A stretch of 5,723 bases of DNA from Bacteroidota bacterium (GTDB lineage: Bacteria; Bacteroidota; Bacteroidia; UKL13-3). The position numbers and the translations under genes are program-made. Below, one piece after another: positions 1-5,723 of the stretch (position 1 is its first letter; each line of letters begins with the position of its first letter). The notes beneath the pieces are model-generated. The model was given only the letters and a program-made list of their open reading frames with translations. It was not told the DNA's origin and searched no databases. The stretch covers positions 1 to 5,723 of the forward strand of contig RGVD01000170.1 in assembly GCA_010027395.1 (NCBI GenBank). Direction: 5' to 3'.

Positions 1-856
1 CAATAAAATGTGGTAGAAATCTCCATGAGCTTTTTGAATAAAATATCAAATTATTAGCAGGAAGAGAATTTGTGAAACTTTGATTGACGGTTATCGCGGT
101 GCCATCATTTTCGTTATATGCTGTTGATCCTATATAAAGGGCTTCTGATCCTGTATGGTGAATATAATTATCATGAAATTTTCCAACGCCTAAACCACCT
201 GCTAATACATATTGTCTGCAATAAACTGTATCTACAATAGCACTGCTACTATTATATGGTTCTGAGGATTTAAACTGTACACCTTGAGCTCCAATGTACC
301 CAATTTCACAGTTAGCTAGCTCTACGTTTTTTGTGTTTCTATCAAAGGCGATTCCCATTGATGAGTTGCTTATAAAGTTCTTTATTTTTAAGTTTAAACT
401 TGAATTGGTTTCTTTCCCACTTAGTATGATGTCAGAGCATCCATGAAAAGCAATACCATAACTTGTATTTCCATTCGTTTGGGTAATTTGAATAATTTTC
501 CCTGTTTTATTTTTTATCAAGATAGGTTTAGCTTTACTACCTGCTAAATCTTTAATTAGCATTTGTGTTCTTGTAAATGTATTGTTTCCAATTGATGTTG
601 TGGCATCTATGAGCAATGTATCCCCCGGGGCTAAGTTCACATATAAATAATTATATACCACCAAGGATCCTCCCAATGGTATTTTTATATTCGTTTGGCT
701 TGCAACTTGAAAGTAAGAAGTGGATTGTGCTACTACTTCTGCGGTTGGGGGTATGATAATTTGGGTGCTAAATGAATAATTTGCAAAAAATAATATGCAA
801 ATTGAAGTAATTGCTTTTTTCGCAGCAATTTTCACTGTTTTTCCTATGTCTTTCAT
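1..856 (-). CDS. Secreted right-handed beta-helix protein, N-terminal part (3' end beyond window)
   Basis: The frame is open from an ATG at 856-854 down to the left edge, giving 285 codons with no stop, so the C-terminus is missing. The ATG is the only in-frame start; upstream in frame a TAA follows at 886-884. Residues 1-14 are basic (KDIGKTVKIAAKK) and residues 15-30 are hydrophobic (AITSICILFFANYSFS), a Sec signal peptide probably cleaved near residues 30-31. From about residue 75 the chain shows short repeating beta-strand rungs with Gly/Asn/Asp turns, for example KPILIKNKTGKIIQI (110-124), YGIAFHGCSDIILSG (133-147), MGIAFDRNTKNVELANC (167-183) and FHDNYIHHTGSEALYIGS (227-244). This spacing is typical of the pectate-lyase-like parallel beta-helix fold. 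Bacteroidota proteins of this kind are usually exported, often by the type IX system through a C-terminal sorting domain; that end is not visible. No catalytic residues can be assigned, so the substrate, probably a polysaccharide if it is an enzyme, is unknown. A candidate promoter lies about 50 bp upstream, so it is probably transcribed separately from ftsE. Confidence 0.8.
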   Translation of the reverse strand, partial: MKDIGKTVKIAAKKAITSICILFFANYSFSTQIIIPPTAEVVAQSTSYFQVASQTNIKIPLGGSLVVYNYLYVNLAPGDTLLIDATTSIGNNTFTRTQMLIKDLAGSKAKPILIKNKTGKIIQITQTNGNTSYGIAFHGCSDIILSGKETNSSLNLKIKNFISNSSMGIAFDRNTKNVELANCEIGYIGAQGVQFKSSEPYNSSSAIVDTVYCRQYVLAGGLGVGKFHDNYIHHTGSEALYIGSTAYNENDGTAITVNQSFTNSLPANNLIFYSKSSWRFLPHFI

Positions 857-904
857 GTTTTGAGGCGAGCTAATCCATTGACATTAATAAATTAACCATT
901 AAAA

Positions 905-934
905 CAAATAAAACAATAAAATGTCGCAATTCAA
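905..934 (-). promoter_or_regulatory. Candidate Bacteroidota-type promoter for the beta-helix gene
   Basis: Read on the minus strand, TTG (934-932) is followed by 19 bases and then TTTATTTG (912-905). This is one mismatch from the Bacteroidota -7 consensus TAnnTTTG, at the usual distance from the -33 TTG. Transcription would begin near 900, leaving a leader of about 44 bases before the ATG at 856. The surrounding DNA is very AT-rich, so a chance match is possible. Confidence 0.4.
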
Positions 935-1049
935 TAAGAATGACCAGTTTCGATTTGAAATGTTTATAAGATGTTGATAAGCAGAAAAATAATTTTAAAC
1001 AAAAATTGATTTTGCCAACGAATGAATTGATTTGCTATACAAGAGGCAG

Positions 1050-1745
1050 TTATTGATATTTTTCTTGAAGTAGCTTCTTTACAATTACATTTCCTCCTTC
1101 ACATCTAGAAACATTGGCCGGGAATTTTTCTACAATTCGGTAATCATGGGTTGTGACCATAATAGCAGTTCCGCTATTGCAAATTTGATGAAGTAATCTA
1201 AATATTTCATCACTTGTGTCAGGGTCCAGATTGCCCGTAGGTTCATCTGCTAAAATTACTTCGGGCTTGTTTAGTAAAGCTCTTGCAATAACTAAGCGTT
1301 GCTGTTCACCTCCACTCAATTCAAAAGGCATTTTAAAACTTTTGGTTCCTAATCCAACAAGTTCTAATACTTCATTGATACGTGTATCAATTTCATATTT
1401 GTTTTTCCAGCCTGTGGCTTGCAAAACAAAGAACAAGTTTTCATAAGCAGTTCTATCCGTTAGTAATTGAAAGTCCTGAAATATGATGCCGATTTTTCTG
1501 CGTAGGTAGGGTATCTCACTCTCTTTAATCTTATTTAAAAAGTATCCTGCTATTTCTCCCACTCCTCTTTCAAGTTTCAAATCTGCATAAAGGGTTTTTA
1601 ACAAGGAGGATTTGCCTGCACCAGTTTGTCCTATAAGGTATACAAATTCACCCTCATGAATTTCAAAGTTTATATCAGATAATATGAGATTATGTTGCTG
1701 AAAAATAGCAGCATTTTCGAGTTTTATTACAGTTTTTTTAGTCAT
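1050..1745 (-). CDS. ftsE: Cell division ABC transporter ATPase FtsE
   Basis: This is a 231-residue ABC ATPase without membrane segments, the usual FtsE length. Visible motifs are Walker A GQTGAGKS (39-46), the Q-loop at Gln90, signature LSGGEQQR (143-150), Walker B VILADEP (163-169, catalytic Glu168) and H-loop His200. The stretch IPYLRRKIGIIFQDFQLL (78-95) followed by DRT..EN is the pattern that separates FtsE from the related LolD and MacB ATPases. In characterised bacteria FtsE pairs with the membrane protein FtsX at the division site, and ATP hydrolysis controls periplasmic peptidoglycan hydrolases. No ftsX is adjacent. From memory, Bacteroidota commonly keep ftsX elsewhere (near uppP and truB), so this is probably not a loss. 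The ATG overlaps the TGA of the upstream 68-residue gene as ATGA (1745-1742), which implies translational coupling and a shared transcript. No hairpin terminator is evident after the stop. Confidence 0.9.
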   Translation of the reverse strand: MTKKTVIKLENAAIFQQHNLILSDINFEIHEGEFVYLIGQTGAGKSSLLKTLYADLKLERGVGEIAGYFLNKIKESEIPYLRRKIGIIFQDFQLLTDRTAYENLFFVLQATGWKNKYEIDTRINEVLELVGLGTKSFKMPFELSGGEQQRLVIARALLNKPEVILADEPTGNLDPDTSDEIFRLLHQICNSGTAIMVTTHDYRIVEKFPANVSRCEGGNVIVKKLLQEKYQ

Positions 1746-1948
1746 TTTAGCTCTAGTTTAGTCATTTGTCCAAATGGAATCTGATCAATCAAATTCTTGA
1801 TGTATTCAATGTTTTCGCCTAATCCACATTTTTCCAAGGCCTTTTCAGGTCTATCAGTTCTGGTGTAACATACCAAGCTAAAGTTCTCATCTCTGACCTG
1901 AACATAGTCTGGAATTTTCGCAACTCCTTTGATTTTAATTATATACAA
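1742..1948 (-). CDS. Small protein of unknown function, upstream of and coupled to ftsE
   Basis: The gene encodes 68 residues starting MYIIKIKGVAKIPDYVQVRD and ending in FGQMTKLELK. The start is TTG at 1948-1946: there is no in-frame ATG or GTG before the next upstream stop (TAA at 2005-2003), and the only internal Met is residue 62. Its TGA lies inside the ftsE start as ATGA, so the frame is very probably translated and co-regulated with ftsE. The protein is soluble, with no signal peptide or membrane helix. It has a beta-rich first half (residues 2-29, including a YVQVRDENFSLVCY stretch), a charged central part with DRPEKALEKCGLG (32-44), and a probable helix around 45-57. I do not recognise a named domain. 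The layout recalls short conserved proteins preceding ftsE in other Bacteroidota, but that is from memory. A role linked to FtsE is inferred only from position. Confidence 0.72.
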   Translation of the reverse strand: MYIIKIKGVAKIPDYVQVRDENFSLVCYTRTDRPEKALEKCGLGENIEYIKNLIDQIPFGQMTKLELK

Positions 1949-1984
1949 TTGGTAATTATTTAAGGATTTTTTTTGTAAATATCT

Positions 1985-1992
1985 TATACTTG
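1985..1992 (+). promoter_or_regulatory. Candidate -7 element for the TPR lipoprotein gene
   Basis: TATACTTG is one mismatch from the Bacteroidota -7 consensus TAnnTTTG. It would place transcription initiation near 1998, about 28 bases before the ATG at 2026. No TTG sits at the expected -33 distance, so the call rests on the -7 match and its position. The leader that follows (about 2000-2025) is almost pure A/T, which is usual before well-translated Bacteroidota genes. Confidence 0.33.
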
Positions 1993-1997
1993 CGCCA

Positions 1998-2005
1998 CAA
2001 ATTTA
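1998..2005 (-). promoter_or_regulatory. Candidate -7 element for the small gene-ftsE unit
   Basis: On the minus strand this reads TAAATTTG, a full match to TAnnTTTG. It would start transcription near 1991 and give a leader of about 43 bases before the TTG start at 1948. No TTG is found 19-21 bases further upstream, so the promoter is incomplete by the consensus. It lies 5 bp from the candidate -7 element on the plus strand, so the two divergent promoters would compete for the same DNA. Confidence 0.3.
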
Positions 2006-2025
2006 TAAAAACTTAATAAATTATT

Positions 2026-3753
2026 ATGAGAGGTATTAAACAAATAGTATGTGGTTTGTCTGCTTTAAGCTTAATAGCAGCATGTAGCAGCCCTTCTAAT
2101 TTCACAAAGAACAGTTACTCGGTTACTCCTAACCCGTTGGAAGCTAAAGGAGATATGGTTATGGTTAGCATTACTGCCACTGTTCCTCCAAAATCAATAA
2201 ATTCAAAAGCGGTGGTTAAATTTTCACCATACTTGAAAACTTCAACTGGTGCAGAAATTCCCATGAAAGAAATGACCGTTAAAGGCATGAAAGCAAAAGC
2301 AAACGCAGATGCAACCGTTGATACTAAATTAGGTGGTACAGTTTCTTATTCTGATAATTTCGCCTACAAACCAGATATGAAGCGTGCTACTCTGATGCCT
2401 CGTTTCACTGTTAATGGTGTGGCTATTCCTTTTGAGGCTAAGCCATTAGCTGAAGGTACAATTGCTACTGCGTATTTAATTAAAACGGATAACAATGTAA
2501 TTATAAATACAGATGATTATAAAGCCATCGAGAACAACAAATCTGTTAGCATTTACTTTCCAATGGATGTAGATAAATTCAATCCAAACTATAAAGTGAA
2601 TAAAACTACAAGCAACAAAAAACAAATTGCTGATTTGAAAACTTTGTTGAAAACAGATAAAAACTTCGTAGCACGTGGTATTGCCATCAATGCTTTTGCT
2701 TCTCCAGATGGTGAATTAAGCAGAAACAGCAACCTTTCTAAAGGTCGCGAAGAGTCAACTTACAAATTCTTTAAGAAAGAATTGAAAAAATTAGGCTTCA
2801 CTGAAGTAAACGATACTACTTTCTCTCGTGGATACAGCACCTCTGAAGATTGGGCTGGATTCGCAACCATGGTAGAAATGAGTGACCTTTCAGACAAAAC
2901 AGAAATCTTAAATATTGTAAATAATAAATCTATCTCCGATGAAGAGCGTGAAAGCTTAATCCGCAGAAACCATGCTGCAAGTTGGGAAAAAGCAACTAAA
3001 TCTATCCTTCCTCAATTACGTAGAAGCGAATTGGTTATCAAAGGTGCATCACCTACCAAAACTGACGAGCAATTAATGAGTTACTATGCTAATTATTCAG
3101 CTTTGAATGCAATTGAGTTATTCCATTTAGCAGTAATCACAGCTGATTTAGCTAAAAAAGAAGAAGTGTTAAAAGCATTTACTGCTGCTAATGCTAGTGA
3201 CTGGAGAGGTTTTAATGATTTAGGAGCTGTTCAATTAAAATTAAACAATGTAACGGATGCTGAAGCTAACTTAAGCAAAGCAAATGCTTTAAATCCTGAA
3301 AATGCTACTGTATTAGCAAATATGGGTGTTTTAGCCAACGCTAAGGGTAATGTGGCTGAAGCAGAGAAAATGTTTAAATCAGCTGCTTCTAAAGGTGCTG
3401 ATGTTAGCTACAACTTAGCTTGTATTGCTATCAAAAAAGGAAATTATTCAGAAGCTGTAAGTTTATTTAACAAATCTGGTAAAGCTGATTTCAATGCTGC
3501 TTTAGCCAAATTGTTAAGCGGTGATGCAACAGGTGCAAAAAATATGATTGATACTATGAATCCAGAGCAATTGGATGCTAGCCACTATTATTTAAGAGCT
3601 GTTTGTGGTGCACGTATGAACAATCAAGATGTATTAACTACCAACTTAGCTCGTGCCGTTAGTATGAATGGCGAAATTCGTAAAATGGCTAAAGATGATG
3701 TTGAATTTATTAAATTCTTCAGCAATCCATTATTCGAAGGTGCTATAAAATAA
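2026..3753 (+). CDS. Lipoprotein with degenerate OmpA-like segment and C-terminal TPR repeats
   Basis: The gene encodes 575 residues. Residues 1-20 form a lipoprotein signal with lipobox IAAC and lipidated Cys20. The next residues are SSPSN, without the acidic or charged motif that directs surface export in Bacteroidota, so the protein probably faces the periplasm. Residues 28-140 are beta-rich and unassigned. Residues 212-257 resemble an OmpA-like domain: NAFASPDG (222-229), then N234..L237-S238..R241, matching N-x2-LS-x2-R. The usual peptidoglycan-contacting Asp is Ser226 here, so canonical peptidoglycan binding is doubtful. From about 390 to 545 there are TPR-like helical pairs (393-426, 427-459, 460-485, 487-512, 518-545), with typical N-x-G/A spacing in LGAVQLKLNN and MGVLANAKGN. 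The C-terminus DVEFIKFFSNPLFEGAIK is a common ending of Bacteroidota TPR proteins. The arrangement suggests an envelope scaffold that holds protein partners; the partner is unknown. All 17 Arg codons are CGT, CGC or AGA, and a strong terminator follows, which together hint at high expression. It is monocistronic. Confidence 0.85.
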   Translation: MRGIKQIVCGLSALSLIAACSSPSNFTKNSYSVTPNPLEAKGDMVMVSITATVPPKSINSKAVVKFSPYLKTSTGAEIPMKEMTVKGMKAKANADATVDTKLGGTVSYSDNFAYKPDMKRATLMPRFTVNGVAIPFEAKPLAEGTIATAYLIKTDNNVIINTDDYKAIENNKSVSIYFPMDVDKFNPNYKVNKTTSNKKQIADLKTLLKTDKNFVARGIAINAFASPDGELSRNSNLSKGREESTYKFFKKELKKLGFTEVNDTTFSRGYSTSEDWAGFATMVEMSDLSDKTEILNIVNNKSISDEERESLIRRNHAASWEKATKSILPQLRRSELVIKGASPTKTDEQLMSYYANYSALNAIELFHLAVITADLAKKEEVLKAFTAANASDWRGFNDLGAVQLKLNNVTDAEANLSKANALNPENATVLANMGVLANAKGNVAEAEKMFKSAASKGADVSYNLACIAIKKGNYSEAVSLFNKSGKADFNAALAKLLSGDATGAKNMIDTMNPEQLDASHYYLRAVCGARMNNQDVLTTNLARAVSMNGEIRKMAKDDVEFIKFFSNPLFEGAIK

Positions 3754-3775
3754 TATTTAGGATTATTAATAAGTG

Positions 3776-3806
3776 AAAAGGCTGCCCACGGGCAGCCTTT
3801 TTTTTT
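3776..3806 (+). terminator. Strong rho-independent terminator of the lipoprotein gene
   Basis: The hairpin GGCTGCC (3780-3786), loop CACG (3787-3790), GGCAGCC (3791-3797) is followed by nine T residues (3798-3806). Four A residues before the stem (3776-3779) can extend it with A-U pairs. It begins 22 bases after the stop codon at 3753. On the minus strand the same stem is followed by only four T residues, so it could also stop transcripts arriving from the convergent exporter gene, though less efficiently. Confidence 0.93.
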
Positions 3807-3810
3807 ACAT

Positions 3811-3903
3811 TTATTTAGAAGCACAAGAATACTTTAAGCCAAATATAAGTGTTCTTGGTAAAATGGATTTCGCTACTAGAATACTGTTATTAAAATTATT
3901 ACA
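3811..3903 (-). pseudogene. Possible relic of a TonB-dependent receptor C-terminus
   Basis: On the minus strand, 30 codons are open between a TAA at 3906-3904 and a TAA at 3813-3811, with no in-frame start codon. The translation contains SILPRTLIFGLKYS followed by CASK and stop. The PRT-hydrophobic-GLKYS pattern is how many Bacteroidota TonB-dependent outer-membrane receptors end, normally closing with F and a stop directly after YS. Here that position is Cys (TGT, one base from TTT), and the frame runs three codons further. No matching upstream receptor sequence is visible before the exporter gene, so if real this is a deletion remnant. The stretch is short and a chance resemblance cannot be excluded. 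Confidence 0.33.
3824..3857. repeat. Imperfect inverted repeat, 11-bp arms
   Basis: CAAGAATACTT (3824-3834) and AAGTGTTCTTG (3847-3857) are inverted copies with one mismatch (a G-U pair in plus-strand RNA), separated by 12 bases. It lies between the lipoprotein terminator and the convergent exporter gene, within the possible receptor relic. No T-run follows it on either strand, so it is not a typical intrinsic terminator. It may be a transcript-end structure or chance. Confidence 0.35.
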
Positions 3904-3949
3904 TTAATTAGATGCTCCTCACATCCTTTAATCATTAACTTCAAAAATC

Positions 3950-5695
3950 TTACTTCTTTCTCTCTCCAATTTGTTGTCTCCACATAGCGTAATACAAGCC
4001 TTTCTCTGCCAATAACTCTTCATGTTTTCCAGTTTCAATTATCTCACCTTTTTCTAAAACATAAATACTATCTGCATGCATAATGGTTGAAAGTCTATGT
4101 GCAATCAAAACAGTAATGTGTTCTTTCTTATTGGCTATATCCTTAATGGTATTTGATATTTCTTCTTCAGTTATTGAATCTAAAGCAGAAGTAGCTTCGT
4201 CAAATACCAATAAACGCGGCTTTCTTATCAAGGCGCGGGCAATAGATAGTCTTTGTTTTTCACCGCCACTCAATTTCATGCCACCTTCACCAATAATGGT
4301 TTCTAGTCCATTTTCACTTCTTGCCAAAAGGTTTCTGCAACTGGCTTGATCCAATGCTAAGTTGATTTCATCTTCAGTAGCGTTGGGTTTTACAAAAAGT
4401 AAATTCTCTTTTATACTTCCTGAAAACAGCTGGGTGTCTTGTGTTACAAATCCAAGCTGATGTCTTAATTCATCAATATCCATTTCCATAGAGTTGATAT
4501 CATTGTAGTAAATATTGCCTTCAGGTGCAGCATATAATCCTACAAGTAGTTTAACTAAAGTACTCTTACCTGCACCGCTTGGTCCAACAAAGGCAATGGT
4601 TTGACCTTTTTTTACCTCAAATGAAATATTACTCAAGGCATTGTAATTAGATGATTTGTGTTTGAAGGTAACTGAGTCGAATTTGAGTCTTTCAATTTCA
4701 TTTATTTTAATAGGTGCACTGGGCTTCACTTCAATTGGTGTGTTGATGATGATTTGGAAATTATTTAGGGAAGCTTCAGCCTCACGGTAACTCAAAATCA
4801 CATTGCCCATTTCTTGCAATGGCCCAAAAATAAAGAAGGAATAAAATTGAAGTGTAATGATTTGACCAACGCTAAGTTTCCCCTGAAATACCAAATAGAT
4901 TAATAGGAATAAAATGCTTTGACGAAGCAAATTTACCATGGTACCTTGTATGAAACTGATACTGCGGATATCGCGAACTTTCTTCAATTCTAGTTGAAGG
5001 ATTTTTCTAGTTGTCACATTTAAGCGTTGTGTTTCTTGATGCGTTAAGCCTAAACTTTTTACCAATTCAATGTTTCTTAAACTTTCTGTGGTGCTGCCTG
5101 CTAGTTGCTTTGTTTCAGCTAAAATCTTGGTTTGAACAATTTTAATTTTCTTAGATAAGAAACTTGTAATCGTACTTAAACCAAATACAGCTAATAAGTA
5201 AACCACTATTAATGCGCCATGCACGTTAACTGTATATACAATTACAAAAACCAATCCGACCAAAGCAAAAAATAAGATATTGATGAAACTTGAAATGAAT
5301 TTCTCTGTATCGTTTCTAACTTTTTGTAAAATGTTTAATGTTTCACCACTTCTTTGGTCCTCAAACTCATTGAAAGGAATTTTTAAAGTATGTTTTAAGC
5401 CATCTGTATATATATCAGCACCAAGTTTTTGAATAACCAAACTAGTGAAATAATCTTGAAACGCCTTGGCAATGCGACTTACCATAGCCACACCAACAGC
5501 TGCTGCAATTAGGGTTAATACACCTTTTATAAACTCACTTTGGGTATAATCCTTTGGGTGAGAAACAAAGCGATCGATGATTTTTCCATATATAAATGGA
5601 TCCAACAAAGAGAAGGTTTGATTGACAGTTGCTAGAAGCAGTGCTATAAATACAAGTTTCTTATAACGGCTTAAATAGGATAATAGTAATTTCAT
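3950..5695 (-). CDS. ABC exporter half-transporter (fused membrane and ATPase domains)
   Basis: The protein has 581 residues from the ATG at 5695-5693. A GTG at 5713 would add six residues, but the ATG follows an A-rich leader, fits the basic-then-hydrophobic start MKLLLSYLSRYKK, and is preferred. The membrane domain has six probable helices near residues 14-36, 56-75, 135-155, 159-180, 250-272 and 276-297, the type I exporter (MsbA-like) fold. The ATPase carries Walker A GPSGAGKS (371-378), Q-loop Gln419, the X-loop-like stretch IIGEGG (467-472), signature LSGGEKQ (475-481), Walker B RLLVFDE (494-500, catalytic Glu500) and H-loop His533. All catalytic positions are intact, so it should be active, most likely as a homodimer in the inner membrane, exporting lipids, drugs or peptides; the substrate cannot be read from sequence. 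The usual A-loop Tyr appears to be His346 (VTFKHK). No peptidase domain is present, so it is not a peptidase-containing bacteriocin exporter. Its own terminator is not evident; the hairpin at 3780-3797 may serve. Length is normal for the family. Confidence 0.9.
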   Translation of the reverse strand: MKLLLSYLSRYKKLVFIALLLATVNQTFSLLDPFIYGKIIDRFVSHPKDYTQSEFIKGVLTLIAAAVGVAMVSRIAKAFQDYFTSLVIQKLGADIYTDGLKHTLKIPFNEFEDQRSGETLNILQKVRNDTEKFISSFINILFFALVGLVFVIVYTVNVHGALIVVYLLAVFGLSTITSFLSKKIKIVQTKILAETKQLAGSTTESLRNIELVKSLGLTHQETQRLNVTTRKILQLELKKVRDIRSISFIQGTMVNLLRQSILFLLIYLVFQGKLSVGQIITLQFYSFFIFGPLQEMGNVILSYREAEASLNNFQIIINTPIEVKPSAPIKINEIERLKFDSVTFKHKSSNYNALSNISFEVKKGQTIAFVGPSGAGKSTLVKLLVGLYAAPEGNIYYNDINSMEMDIDELRHQLGFVTQDTQLFSGSIKENLLFVKPNATEDEINLALDQASCRNLLARSENGLETIIGEGGMKLSGGEKQRLSIARALIRKPRLLVFDEATSALDSITEEEISNTIKDIANKKEHITVLIAHRLSTIMHADSIYVLEKGEIIETGKHEELLAEKGLYYAMWRQQIGERKK

Positions 5696-5723
5696 TTTTT
5701 TTGTTTTAACCACCTAAGAAACC

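Noticed and set aside
1..11. Sequence caataaaatgt repeated at 914-924
   Set aside because: An 11-base AT-rich match in a 5.7-kb AT-rich window is expected by chance; the flanks do not match.
921..977. Plus-strand mini-frame of 18 codons in the 857-1049 spacer
   Set aside because: It is too short, has no promoter or leader evidence, and overlaps the candidate promoter of the opposite-strand gene; chance is the simplest explanation.
1005..1035. Direct repeat ATTGATTTTGC (1005-1015) and ATTGATTTGC (1026-1035), 21 bp apart
   Set aside because: The two-helical-turn spacing would suit an operator, but the copies are short and AT-rich and lie about 70 bp upstream of the candidate promoter, with no palindromic structure.
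1216..1446. Plus-strand open frame of 76 codons
   Set aside because: It lies wholly antisense within ftsE, whose motifs are unambiguous; the translation is low-complexity and Ser/Lys-rich with no recognisable feature.
3624..3824. Minus-strand open frame of 66 codons
   Set aside because: It runs through the terminator hairpin and antisense to the end of the lipoprotein gene, and has no domain-like sequence.
4083..4349. Plus-strand open frame of 88 codons
   Set aside because: It is antisense to the conserved ATPase domain of the exporter and is explained as its shadow.
5696..5723. End of an upstream gene (a frame reading GFLGG then TAA at 5708-5706 on the minus strand)
   Set aside because: Only five codons are visible, too few to support a gene. 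If real, it would favour the ATG at 5695 over the GTG at 5713 as the exporter start.

Overview
The window looks like ordinary chromosomal DNA from a member of the Bacteroidota. It is AT-rich, and translation starts follow A/T-rich leaders rather than clear Shine-Dalgarno sites. Candidate promoters resemble the Bacteroidota type (TTG, about 19 bp, TAnnTTTG). The protein set also fits: a secreted beta-helix protein, an FtsE without an adjacent FtsX, and a large TPR lipoprotein. No RNA gene, insertion sequence, CRISPR array or phage gene is visible.

Layout, left to right. Positions 1-856 (minus) are the N-terminal 285 codons of a secreted right-handed beta-helix protein that runs off the left edge. 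Positions 857-1049 are AT-rich spacer with a plausible promoter for that gene. Positions 1050-1948 (minus) are a two-gene unit: a 68-residue protein of unknown function with a TTG start, overlapping by 4 bases the start of an FtsE-type ABC ATPase. A 77-bp spacer separates it from a divergent gene and carries candidate -7 elements on both strands. Positions 2026-3753 (plus) encode a 575-residue lipoprotein with an N-terminal beta-rich part, a degenerate OmpA-like segment and C-terminal TPR-like repeats. It ends at a strong intrinsic terminator (3776-3806). Positions 3950-5695 (minus) encode a complete ABC exporter half-transporter (six-helix membrane domain fused to an ATPase), convergent with the lipoprotein gene.

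The genes do not form one pathway. The only clear functional unit is the 68-residue protein coupled to FtsE, which in other bacteria works with FtsX at the septum to control cell-wall hydrolysis. The lipoprotein, beta-helix protein and exporter are envelope or export proteins with their own transcription signals.

The least expected observation lies in the 3754-3949 spacer. A 30-codon open stretch on the minus strand (3811-3903) reads like the last beta-strand of a TonB-dependent outer-membrane receptor, with the terminal aromatic residue and the expected stop lost. It may be the relic of a deleted receptor gene. I saw no convincing evidence of a wholly new system.
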